A stretch of 64,000 nucleotides of DNA from Kribbella sp. NBC_00382 (lineage in GTDB: Bacteria > Actinomycetota > Actinomycetes > Propionibacteriales > Kribbellaceae): NCBI RefSeq assembly GCF_036067295.1, contig NZ_CP107954.1, positions 4,154,001 through 4,218,000 on the forward strand, written 5' to 3'. A program made the translations under genes and the position numbers. The notes under the pieces were generated by a model. It was not told where the DNA came from and searched no databases. It worked only from the letters and a program-made list of their open reading frames with translations. Positions 30,421-38,717 of the stretch are shown here, in pieces (position 1 is the first letter of the stretch; every line of letters starts with the position of its first letter).

Positions 30421-31233
30421 TCAGCAGGTCTTGCGGACGTAACCGCTGGTACCTGGGGTGGAGACGTCGACGTCGCGCTGGACGATGCTCAACGTGGATC
30501 CGAAGCCGGAGCAGGCCCTGGTGCGGCCGGCGTTGGTGTACTCGATCACGATGACGTTGTTGCCGAAGTAGTCGACGTAGTCACCGCACTCGCTGTACTG
30601 ACCGCACTCCTCGGCCACCGCGAAGTCCAGGCCGACAGTGGTCCGGTACTGCGCCAGGTCGACGGTGTTCTTCTGCGCGATGGCCAGGTTCTTCACATGC
30701 GCGTGGTCGGCCAGCAGCTTCAGGTACGTCCGGGCCTGAGCGGTGGTGATCAGGTTCTTCGAGCGCTCGTAGCTGTCGTAGTTGTCCGGCTCGATCGCCT
30801 TGTAGCCCTTGGTCGCGCAGCCGTCGATCCAGCCGTTGACCTTGGCGGCGACCCGGGCGGCCTTGGCGCCCCGGATGTCGAGCAGCGGTTCGCCCCAGTC
30901 CTCGTCGATGACGAGCTTGCCGGCGGCGTCGCGGAGCAGCAGGTCGGAGTCCCACTGACCCTGCTCGCCGGGCTGGACCTGGAAGGCGTTCACGTAACAG
31001 ATGTTGTAGAGGCCGGCGGCAGGGGAGGCGGTGCGGTCGCGGGTGACGACCTGAACGCCGGCGGGCGGCGTGTAGGCGCCACCGATCTGGTAGTCGAACT
31101 TGGCGTGGGTGGGCGGGAGGGTGACGGCCGCGTTGGCGGCGGTCGGGGTGAGGGCGGTAGCAGTGGCGATGGCGACGGCCGCGGCGGCCACCATCAGACG
31201 GGCGGTTCGGGAACGGGACACGATTTGCTCCAT
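30421..31233 (-). CDS. Secreted GH114-like endo-alpha-1,4-polygalactosaminidase
   Basis: 270 aa secreted TIM-barrel protein of the GH114 (polygalactosaminidase) type. The family is known to cleave alpha-1,4-linked galactosamine in polygalactosamine and fungal galactosaminogalactan. A signal peptide runs to about residue 35 (TAANA). Core motifs are FDYQIGGAY, DEDWGEPLLDIR and GYKAIEPDNYDSYE (Asp150, probable catalytic). AVAEECGQY with Glu208/209 is the likely second catalytic acid. ATG 31233 is preferred (AGGA upstream, start of the signal peptide). First gene of the leftward sugar locus, divergent from lacI. Confidence 0.85.
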   Translation of the reverse strand: MEQIVSRSRTARLMVAAAAVAIATATALTPTAANAAVTLPPTHAKFDYQIGGAYTPPAGVQVVTRDRTASPAAGLYNICYVNAFQVQPGEQGQWDSDLLLRDAAGKLVIDEDWGEPLLDIRGAKAARVAAKVNGWIDGCATKGYKAIEPDNYDSYERSKNLITTAQARTYLKLLADHAHVKNLAIAQKNTVDLAQYRTTVGLDFAVAEECGQYSECGDYVDYFGNNVIVIEYTNAGRTRACSGFGSTLSIVQRDVDVSTPGTSGYVRKTC

Positions 31234-31357
31234 CGGTCCTGGGGACGCGTACCCCGCCTCGGGCCGTCGCCCTGGCGCCTGAAAACCGGACTCCGAACTT
31301 CGTTCGCTACCGGCTGGGTGCGTCACTGCAGCGGGGCTGGGAGGCCCGGCGCTGATG

Positions 31358-31369
31358 GCTTAGTTAAGC
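31358..31369. promoter_or_regulatory. Inverted repeat in the GH114-lacI intergenic region
   Basis: GCTTA-GT-TAAGC, AT-rich for this genome, 125 bases upstream of the GH114 ATG and 157 upstream of lacI. Its form suits a LacI-type operator controlling the leftward locus, but it differs from the two CCGG-centred sites near lacI. Confidence 0.4.
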
Positions 31370-31470
31370 GATCAGGTGACGCACCGTCAAGGGAAACTGC
31401 AAACGAGTGCGCGGAAACCTGCGGTTAGCGCATTGCCGTGCATCGCCACCGAACCCTTGACGGCGAACGT

Positions 31471-31505
31471 TTGTACCGGTTTAGTGAGCGATTAAACCGG
31501 TTTAA
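31471..31505. promoter_or_regulatory. Pair of LacI-type operators upstream of lacI
   Basis: TTAAACCGGTTTAA (31492-31505) is a perfect 14-base palindrome with the central CpG expected of LacI-family operators. A related site, TTGTACCGGTTTAG (31471-31484), is centred 21 bases away, two helical turns. They end 21 bases before the lacI ATG, a position suited to autorepression. Confidence 0.72.
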
Positions 31506-31525
31506 ACACTCACCGAGGGACACTG

Positions 31526-32557
31526 ATGAGCAAGGAACGGCCGACGATCGCGGATGTCGCGACCCGCGCAGGCGTTTCCAAGGGCGCGGTCTCCTTCGCG
31601 CTGAACGGTCGGCCCGGGCTGGCCCAGACCACTGTCGACCGGATCCTGGCGGCCGCCGACGAACTGGGCTGGCGGCCGAGCAGCCGGGCCCGATCGCTCT
31701 CGGTCTCGAAGGCGTTCGCGCTCGGCCTGGTGATCACCAGAGACCCCGGTGTGCTCTCGTCGGACCCGTTCTTCCCGTCCTTCATCGGCGGGGTCGAGAG
31801 CGTGCTCGCACCGCGCGGGCAGGCCCTGGTCCTCCAGGTCGTCGCACCCGGCGAGGGTGAGGAAGCGGGGTACAGGCGGCTGGCTCAGGACGGGCGCGTC
31901 GACGGGGTCTTCCTCTCCGACCTCCGGCACAACGATCCCCGGATCGACCTGCTGACCTCGCTGGGTCTGCCGGCCGTCACCTTGAACCGTCCCGAGGTCC
32001 CATCGCCCTTCCCTGCGGTCTGTCTGGACGACCGGCCGGGCACGATCGCGGTCGTCCAGCACCTGCTCGAGCTCGGCCACCGCCGGATCGCGCACGTCGC
32101 CGGTCCGCAGGACTTCGTGCACGCGACCGCACGTACTGAAGCATTCGTCTCCGCTCTCGCCGCGGCAGGTCTGCAGCCTGCCGCGATCGAGACCAGCGAC
32201 TTCACGGCCGTCGGCGGGACCGAGTCGACCAAGCGGTTGCTCGCCCTGCCGGACCGGCCGACCGCGATCGTCTACGCCAACGACCGGATGGCGATCGCGG
32301 GCATGGGCGCAGCGCAACAAGCCGGGCTGCGCGTCCCCGAGGACCTCAGCGTGGCCGGCTTCGACGACAGCGAGCTCGCCGAGTTCGTCCATCCCGGTCT
32401 GACCACAGTGCGCGCCGATCCGCACGCCTTCGGCGAAGCGGCCGCACGCACTCTCAACCAGCTCATCGACGGTGACGGGGGCGCAGTACCGGATGTGGAA
32501 CTGCCGCCCGCTCGCCTGATCATCCGGCGGTCAACCGCCAACCTGGAGGACTCATGA
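31526..32557 (+). CDS. LacI-family transcriptional regulator
   Basis: 343 aa repressor. The N-terminal helix-turn-helix is at residues 7-28 (TIADVATRAGVSKGAVSFAL), followed by the hinge helix SSRARSLSVSKA and a periplasmic-binding-like effector domain with the family signature VYANDRMAIAGMGAAQQAGLRVPEDLSVAGFDD. It overlaps the binding-protein start (ATGA), so it is the first gene of the rightward sugar operon and probably autoregulated through the paired operators just upstream. As the only regulator between two divergent sugar loci it may control both. Confidence 0.94.
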   Translation: MSKERPTIADVATRAGVSKGAVSFALNGRPGLAQTTVDRILAAADELGWRPSSRARSLSVSKAFALGLVITRDPGVLSSDPFFPSFIGGVESVLAPRGQALVLQVVAPGEGEEAGYRRLAQDGRVDGVFLSDLRHNDPRIDLLTSLGLPAVTLNRPEVPSPFPAVCLDDRPGTIAVVQHLLELGHRRIAHVAGPQDFVHATARTEAFVSALAAAGLQPAAIETSDFTAVGGTESTKRLLALPDRPTAIVYANDRMAIAGMGAAQQAGLRVPEDLSVAGFDDSELAEFVHPGLTTVRADPHAFGEAAARTLNQLIDGDGGAVPDVELPPARLIIRRSTANLEDS

Positions 32558-33846
32558 AACGCAAAGTCATGGCCGCTGTACTGGCCTTCGGTCTAGCCGG
32601 TACTGCGGCTGCCTGCGGCAGCAGCGGTGGCGGCGGCAATGCCGACGCTGCCGCCCAGGCCAAGGGCGAGATCACCGTCTGGGTGTCGAACAACGCCGAG
32701 GAAGTGGCCTGGGGCAAGCAGATGGTGGCTGCTTGGAACGCGGCGCACCCGGACCAGAAGGTGACCGCGCAGGAGATCCCGACCGGCAAGAGCTCCGAAG
32801 AGGTCATCGGCGCCGCGATCACCGCGGGCAACGCGCCCTGCCTGATCTTCAACACCTCGCCGGCGTCCGTCTCGCAGTTCCAGAAGCAGGGTGGCCTGGT
32901 GGCGCTCGACAGCTTCCCGGACGGCAAGTCGTACGTCGAGGAGCGGTCCGGCAAGGTCGCCGAGCAGTACAAGTCGACCGACGGCAAGTACTACCAGCTG
33001 CCGTGGAAGGACAACCCGGTGATGATCTTCTACAACAAGAAGGCCTTCGCCAAGGCGGGTATCGACACGGTGAAGCCGCCGCTGTCGACGTACGACGAGT
33101 TCCTCGCCACCTCGCGCAAGCTGGTCGCCACGAAGGCTGCCAAGGTCGCCATCTACCCGGCGCCGAGCAACGAGTTCTACCAGTCCTGGTTCGACTTCTA
33201 CCCGCTGTTCGCGGCTGAGACCGGCGGCAAGCAACTCGTTGCCGACGGCAAGGCTCAGTTCGCGTCCGAGGAGGGCAAGAAGGTGGCCGGCTTCTGGCGG
33301 ACGATGTACGCCGACAAGCTCGCGTCGCAGGAGAAGTACACCGGCGACTCGTTCGTCGACGGCACCGCGGCGATGGCGATCGTGGGTCCGTGGGCCATCG
33401 CGACGTACAAGGGCAAGGTCGAGTGGGGCGCAGTACCGGTGCCGACGTCGGCCGGTAAGTCCGCGGCCGAGACGTACACGTTCAGCGATGCGAAGAACGT
33501 CGCGATGTACTCGGCCTGCAAGAACCGTGGCACGGCGTGGGATGTGCTGAAGTTTGCCACCAGCAAGGAACAGGACGGCAAGCTGCTCGAGGGGACGGGG
33601 CAGATGCCGCTGCGCGCTGACGTCGCCGGCACCTACCCGGAGTACTTCACGAAGAACCCCGACTACAAGCAGTTCGCCGACCAGGCCGCCCGGACCGTCG
33701 AGGTGCCGAACGTGCCGAACTCGATCACCATCTGGCAGACCTTCCGCGACACCTACTCCAAGTCCGTGATCTTCGGCCAGCAGGACCCGGGCGAAGCCTT
33801 CGACGGCGCCGTCCAGAAGGTCGACCAGCTCGCCGCCGGGTCATGA
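32554..33846 (+). CDS. Sugar ABC transporter substrate-binding lipoprotein (rightward locus)
   Basis: 430 aa solute-binding protein with lipobox TAAAC (Cys21) after a short Sec-type signal. Core motifs are ITVWVSNNAEEVAWGKQMVAAWN, KYYQLPWKDNPVMIFYNKKAF and GTAAMAIVGPWAIATYKG. ATG overlaps the lacI stop, and the stop overlaps the next permease, so the five genes are translationally coupled. The ligand is probably a mannoside or related beta-glycan oligomer given the GH130 downstream (inference). Confidence 0.93.
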   Translation: MKRKVMAAVLAFGLAGTAAACGSSGGGGNADAAAQAKGEITVWVSNNAEEVAWGKQMVAAWNAAHPDQKVTAQEIPTGKSSEEVIGAAITAGNAPCLIFNTSPASVSQFQKQGGLVALDSFPDGKSYVEERSGKVAEQYKSTDGKYYQLPWKDNPVMIFYNKKAFAKAGIDTVKPPLSTYDEFLATSRKLVATKAAKVAIYPAPSNEFYQSWFDFYPLFAAETGGKQLVADGKAQFASEEGKKVAGFWRTMYADKLASQEKYTGDSFVDGTAAMAIVGPWAIATYKGKVEWGAVPVPTSAGKSAAETYTFSDAKNVAMYSACKNRGTAWDVLKFATSKEQDGKLLEGTGQMPLRADVAGTYPEYFTKNPDYKQFADQAARTVEVPNVPNSITIWQTFRDTYSKSVIFGQQDPGEAFDGAVQKVDQLAAGS

Positions 33847-34745
33847 GCCGGCACCGTGGGCTGCTGGCCGGGATCCTGGGCAAGCAGCCGATCGGTACCG
33901 CGTTCGTCACGCCGTACGTGGTGTTCCTGGCGGTGATCTTCGCCTATCCGCTCGGCTTCGCGGTCTACATGTCGTTCCACGACTACTTCTTCACCGCGCC
34001 CGGCGCGATCGTGGACCGGCCGTGGGTCGGGCTCGCCAACTACGCGACGGTGCTGTCGGATCCGGCGGTACGCCGGTCGTTCGTGAACGTCGGCATCTTC
34101 CTGGTGATCAACGTCCCGCTCACGGTCATCCTGTCGCTGGTGCTTGCGTACGCGCTGAACAGCGCGATCCGCTGGCGCACGTTCTTCCGGGTCAGCTACT
34201 ACGTCCCGTACGTCGCGGCGAGCGTCGCCGTCGTCGGGGTCTGGCTGTTCCTGTTCAACTCCAACGGCCTGGTCAACTCGGTCCTCGGCCCGCTGGCGCC
34301 GGATCCGTCTTGGCTGGTCAACTCGAAGCTGGCGATGCCGACGGTAGCGTTGTACGTGACCTGGAAGCAGTTGGGATTCTTCATCCTGCTCTACCTGGCC
34401 GCGCTGCAGAACGTGTCGAAGGATCTGTACGAAGCGGCGTCGATGGACGGCGCCGGGCGGCTGAAGTCGTTCTGGAACGTCACCGTGCCGGGGGTGCGGC
34501 CGGCCACCACGCTGGTCGTGCTGCTCGCCACGGTGACCGGGGCGAACCTCTTCACCGAGCCGTACCTGCTCACCGGGGGCGGCGGTCCGGACGGGCACTC
34601 CGCCTCGCCGGTGCTGATCATGTACCAGAAGGGGATCGAGCAGGGCAATCCTGATGTCGGTTCCGCGATCGGAGTCCTGCTGGTGATCGGCGTACTGCTG
34701 CTGGCCCTGGTCGAACGTCGCTTCGTAGGGCGGGAGGACCGATGA
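33843..34745 (+). CDS. Sugar ABC transporter permease, MalF-like (rightward locus)
   Basis: 300 aa CUT1 permease. Six hydrophobic segments and the EAA loop YEAASMDGAGRLKSFWNVTVPG are visible. ATG overlaps the binding-protein stop by 4 bases, and the stop overlaps the next permease by 4 bases. Confidence 0.92.
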   Translation: MSRHRGLLAGILGKQPIGTAFVTPYVVFLAVIFAYPLGFAVYMSFHDYFFTAPGAIVDRPWVGLANYATVLSDPAVRRSFVNVGIFLVINVPLTVILSLVLAYALNSAIRWRTFFRVSYYVPYVAASVAVVGVWLFLFNSNGLVNSVLGPLAPDPSWLVNSKLAMPTVALYVTWKQLGFFILLYLAALQNVSKDLYEAASMDGAGRLKSFWNVTVPGVRPATTLVVLLATVTGANLFTEPYLLTGGGGPDGHSASPVLIMYQKGIEQGNPDVGSAIGVLLVIGVLLLALVERRFVGREDR

Positions 34746-35569
34746 GAAAGAGTCCCTTGCGCTTCGTGCTCTTGCTGGTCGGAGCGTTCATCTTCCTGTT
34801 TCCCTTCTACTACATGCTGATCGGCTCACTCCAGGCTGAGCCCGACCCCTCGGTCGGGGGTGCCTTCCCGGACCCGTCGAACCTGACCGGCCACAACTAC
34901 GTCGAGATCAACGCCGCGATCCACCTCGGCAAGTCCCTGCTGAACTCCGGCATCTTCACCGGCGGGGTCATCCTCGGCACGCTCGTCTTCGGAGTGCTGA
35001 CCGGGTACGCGCTGGCCCGCCTGCAGTTCCGCGGCCGGGGCGCGGTGTTCAACCTGATGCTGCTGGTCCAGGTCGTGCCGTTCCAGCTGCTGACGATTCC
35101 GTTGTACGTGATGATCGTCCGCAGCTACGGGCTGGCCGATTCGTACCTCGGCATGATCGCTCCCTTCGCGATCAACTCGACCGCGGTGTTCGTGTTCCGC
35201 CAGTACTTCCTGCAGTTGCCGCAGGAGTTGTTCGACGCGGCCAGGATCGACGGCGCCAACGAGCTGAACATCCTGTGGCGGGTGGCGATCCCGTTGGTCA
35301 AGCCCGCGTTGCTGACCGGGGTGCTGCTGACCTTCATCGGGCCGTGGAACGAGTTCCTCTGGCCGTTCCTGATCACCAAGCAACAAGACCTGCAGCCGCT
35401 GGCGGTCTCCTTGTCGAACTACCTCACCACCGTGTCGGCGCGAGCGGCGAACCCGTTCGGCGCCGTCCTGGCCGGGGCCTGTGTGCTGGCCGCTCCGGCG
35501 GTCGGGTTGTTCATCGCCTTCCAGCGTCGCTTCATCTCGTCCAGCCTCGAATCCGGGGTCAAAGGCTAG
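34742..35569 (+). CDS. Sugar ABC transporter permease, MalG-like (rightward locus)
   Basis: 275 aa CUT1 permease with six hydrophobic segments and EAA loop FDAARIDGANELNILWRVAIPL. The C-terminus SSLESGVKG is typical of MalG-type proteins. As in the leftward locus, no ATP-binding subunit accompanies it. Confidence 0.92.
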   Translation: MRKSPLRFVLLLVGAFIFLFPFYYMLIGSLQAEPDPSVGGAFPDPSNLTGHNYVEINAAIHLGKSLLNSGIFTGGVILGTLVFGVLTGYALARLQFRGRGAVFNLMLLVQVVPFQLLTIPLYVMIVRSYGLADSYLGMIAPFAINSTAVFVFRQYFLQLPQELFDAARIDGANELNILWRVAIPLVKPALLTGVLLTFIGPWNEFLWPFLITKQQDLQPLAVSLSNYLTTVSARAANPFGAVLAGACVLAAPAVGLFIAFQRRFISSSLESGVKG

Positions 35570-35589
35570 CTTTTGAAAGGCTTTCCGCT

Positions 35590-36648
35590 GTGACTGTTCC
35601 CTATACATTGACGCGTCTCGGTGTCGTGATGACGCCGGAGCCGGGTAACTCTCTCGAGTCCGAGGGTGTGCTCAACCCGGCTTCCGGCCACACGCCTGAC
35701 GGACGGTTGTACCTGCTGCCGCGATTGGTTGCCCCAGGCAACGTGTCGCGGGTCGGGCTGGCTTCGGTGGTACTGACTGATGGTGTACCGACGGGGGTTG
35801 AGCGCGAGGGCGTAGTACTGGCTCCTGACGAGGGTTGGGAGCGTGGGCTCAACAACGCCGGGGTGGAGGATCCGCGGGTGACGTGGATTCCGTCGCTGGG
35901 CAAGCATGTGATGACGTATGTCGCCTATGGGCCCCTGGGGCCGAAGCCGGCGTTGGCGGTGTCGGAGGACCTCCGGACGTGGACCCGGTTGGGGCCGCTG
36001 CACTTCGAGTACCAGGCTTCGCTGGACACGGATCTGAACCTGTTCCCGAACAAGGACACGGTGTTCTTTCCTGAGCCGGTGCCTGGGCCGGATGGGACGC
36101 CTTGCTACTCGATGCTGCATCGGCCGATGTGGGATCTCGGGTGGTTCCGCGAAGGGGAGGGCGTGCATCTGCCGGCTGGGGTGACTGACGACCGGCCGGG
36201 GATCTGGGTGTCGTTCGTGCCCGTCTCGGAGGTCGAGCGTGATCTGCGGAACCTCGTGCATCTGCGGTCGCACACCCTGGTGGCGATGTCGGAGTTTGCT
36301 TTTGAGGAGCTCAAGATCGGCGCGGGGCCGGCGCCGCTGCGGGTGCCGGAGGGGTGGCTCGTGATCCATCACGGGGTGACGGGGGAGCAGCCGCAGGGAT
36401 TCGACCCGACGACGCAGAAGGTCAGCTATGCGGCCGGTGCGCTTTTGCTGGATCCGCTGGATGTGACGCGGGTGCTGGATCGTACGGCCGAACCGATCCT
36501 GGTGCCGGAGACCGAGGAAGAGCGGATCGGCACGGTCGGCAACGTTGTTTTCCCCACCGCCATCGAAGAGGTCGACGGTGTCCACTACGTCTTCTACGGC
36601 ATGGCCGACGCGAAGATCGGTGTTGCCAGACTGGATCGATTGACATGA
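35590..36648 (+). CDS. GH130-family glycoside phosphorylase
   Basis: 352 aa five-bladed beta-propeller enzyme of the GH130 type, which phosphorolyses beta-1,4-mannosyl linkages (mannosylglucose, mannooligosaccharides or mannosyl-GlcNAc) to mannose-1-phosphate. Motifs are GVEDPRVTW (proton-donor Asp region), TDLNLFPNKDTVFFPEP, HRPMWD and WLVIHHGVT. GTG 35590 follows AAAGG at a reasonable distance. It has no signal peptide, so it acts inside the cell on imported sugar. Overlaps the next gene by 4 bases. Confidence 0.88.
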   Translation: MTVPYTLTRLGVVMTPEPGNSLESEGVLNPASGHTPDGRLYLLPRLVAPGNVSRVGLASVVLTDGVPTGVEREGVVLAPDEGWERGLNNAGVEDPRVTWIPSLGKHVMTYVAYGPLGPKPALAVSEDLRTWTRLGPLHFEYQASLDTDLNLFPNKDTVFFPEPVPGPDGTPCYSMLHRPMWDLGWFREGEGVHLPAGVTDDRPGIWVSFVPVSEVERDLRNLVHLRSHTLVAMSEFAFEELKIGAGPAPLRVPEGWLVIHHGVTGEQPQGFDPTTQKVSYAAGALLLDPLDVTRVLDRTAEPILVPETEEERIGTVGNVVFPTAIEEVDGVHYVFYGMADAKIGVARLDRLT

Positions 36649-38717
36649 CCGTCACCCGCCGCACCGTTCTCGGCGGATCCCTCGCCGCCGCCGCTGTTAC
36701 TGCTACTGGCGCTGCCGCCAGCGCTTCAACCGCTGCCTCCACCTCCGCTCCTGCCGGTGCTGCTCTGTCTGGCGCGGCAGTTGCGTCGTCTGGCCTCACG
36801 AACCTTGCCCATCTCGACTACCTCGGTGCTGTCGTCTCACCGCCTTTGGCTGCTGGCCACTCGACCTACGGGTCGGGCCCGGTGGGCGTGTTGTGGACCT
36901 ATGCGGACCACCGCGACGATGGCTCCTATGCCCGCGTCGGTGGCGGCGCATACGACCCTGCCACCAACACCTACGGCCAAGGCGCCTTCAACGCCGACGA
37001 CCTAGCCCGGGCCGCCGTCGTCTACCTGCGTCACTTCAAGCTCCGCGGCGACGCCCACAGCCGGGCCGCGGCGTACGGGCTGTTGCGCGGGTTGACGTTC
37101 CTGCAGACGGCTACCGGGGCTAACGCCGGCAATGTGGTGCTGTGGATGCAGCCGGACGGCACGCTCAACCCCAGTGCCGACCCGGTGGAGCTGCCTGACC
37201 CATCGGACTCAGGTCCGGCGTACTGGCTGGCCCGCACGGTCTGGGCGCTGGGGGAGGGCTATGCCGTCTTCAAGTCGGTTGACCCCGGGTTTGCTGCCTT
37301 CCTCCGTCAGCGACTCGAGTTGGCTATCGCTGCCCTAGAACGACAGGTACTGGTCCACTACGGCACCTGGAACGTCGTCGACGGCCGCCGCGTACCGGCG
37401 TGGCTAATCGTGGCCGGCGCCGACGCCACCTCCGAGGCAGTGCTCGGGCTGGCTGCCTATGTGGGTGCGGGCGGCGGTTCTGCCCGAGCACGGCGTGCGC
37501 TGGAGCGCTTCGCTGAAGCGGTGGCGGCTATGGCTGCCGGGGACACCCAGACCTGGCCGTTCCGTGCGCTGCTCCCGTGGGGCGAATCGATCTCTGATTG
37601 GCACGCCTGGGGCGCCCAGATGCCCTCCGCCCTGGCCGCCGCCTCGTCCGTACTCCGCAAGCCGCGCCTCCTCGACCCCGCCATCGGCGACGCGGCCGGC
37701 TTCACCCCGCTGCTCATGACCGCGGGCGGTCCCGACAACGGCTGGCTCCCTGCGCCGATCGACCGGACTCAGATCGCTTATGGCGTTGATGCGCGACTGC
37801 AAGCACTACTCGGAGTCGCATCCGCGGCCAACCGCCCCGGCCTCCGCCAGGTCGCCGCCTTCGTCGGAGCCTGGTACTTCGGCGCGAACCGCGCCGGCAC
37901 CGCCATGTACGACACGGTGACCGGCCGGACGTACGACGGCATCTCCGCCGAAGGAGTCGTCAACCGCAACTCCGGCGCCGAATCCACCATCCACGGCCTA
38001 CTCTCCATGCTGGCTCTGGATGCCCACCCGACTGTGGCTGCCCAGGCGCGGACCCTGGGCCCCGCCACCCGCACCCTGGCCGGCCTACACACGGTCGAAG
38101 CCGAGTCGGGGGTGCTCTCCAACGGCGCAACAGTCGTCACTCCGCCGTCCCCCTGGACCGGCGAATCCCAATGGAGCAACAACTCCTACGTAGCCTTCCC
38201 CGCCGGCAGCACAGCCCAATGGACTCTCCCCGCAAGTGATCAGCCGCAACTGGCTCTACCCATCGTCGACGTGGTACCAGACCGCCAAGTCGGCCGAACT
38301 ACTTGGACTGCCAACGCCCACCCCCTGGGCACCATCAACCACGGCGCCGGCGGCCCCCAAGGCGTTTCCGCCGCCCCCGGCGCCCTACTCCCACGCACCC
38401 TCCCCACGTACCTCCCGGCGGGTGCCACCAACCTCACCGCAAGCGCAACGGCCGCCCCGACCTCCAGCGCCCCCACCACCCTGCGCGTGGACGCAGTTCT
38501 GCTTTTGCCTTTGATCTCCCGGCTCCAACTGTCCTCGGCGATCCTGCTCACGAGCGTGGACACCCACCCGCGCTCGCACGCGGTAACCGTCGGATCCGCC
38601 CGCCGCAGTACCGTCTCCGCCTACGACAAGTCCGGTGCCCTCAAAACCCGCTTCACCACCACGGCGCGGACCTTCAACGCCCCCGTCCAAGCCGGAGGCT
38701 TCACCGTCATCCTTTGA
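36645..38717 (+). CDS. Tat-exported glycan-active protein, alpha/alpha-barrel plus CBM-like C-terminus
   Basis: 690 aa secreted protein. The Tat signal has TRRTVLGG and a long Ala-rich hydrophobic region. Residues about 50-480 are mostly helical with repeated hairpins (ARAAVVYLRHFKLRGDAHSRAAAYGLLRG, GVVNRNSGAESTIHGLLSMLALDAHP), like six-hairpin glycosidases or polysaccharide lyases. From about residue 480 a beta-rich region (EAESGVLSNGATVV, SQWSNNSYVAFPAGS) looks like a CBM6/35-type sugar-binding domain. I cannot assign a family or bond specificity. The ATG overlaps the GH130 stop. Convergent with the next gene, overlapping by 11 bases. Confidence 0.75.
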   Translation: MTVTRRTVLGGSLAAAAVTATGAAASASTAASTSAPAGAALSGAAVASSGLTNLAHLDYLGAVVSPPLAAGHSTYGSGPVGVLWTYADHRDDGSYARVGGGAYDPATNTYGQGAFNADDLARAAVVYLRHFKLRGDAHSRAAAYGLLRGLTFLQTATGANAGNVVLWMQPDGTLNPSADPVELPDPSDSGPAYWLARTVWALGEGYAVFKSVDPGFAAFLRQRLELAIAALERQVLVHYGTWNVVDGRRVPAWLIVAGADATSEAVLGLAAYVGAGGGSARARRALERFAEAVAAMAAGDTQTWPFRALLPWGESISDWHAWGAQMPSALAAASSVLRKPRLLDPAIGDAAGFTPLLMTAGGPDNGWLPAPIDRTQIAYGVDARLQALLGVASAANRPGLRQVAAFVGAWYFGANRAGTAMYDTVTGRTYDGISAEGVVNRNSGAESTIHGLLSMLALDAHPTVAAQARTLGPATRTLAGLHTVEAESGVLSNGATVVTPPSPWTGESQWSNNSYVAFPAGSTAQWTLPASDQPQLALPIVDVVPDRQVGRTTWTANAHPLGTINHGAGGPQGVSAAPGALLPRTLPTYLPAGATNLTASATAAPTSSAPTTLRVDAVLLLPLISRLQLSSAILLTSVDTHPRSHAVTVGSARRSTVSAYDKSGALKTRFTTTARTFNAPVQAGGFTVIL

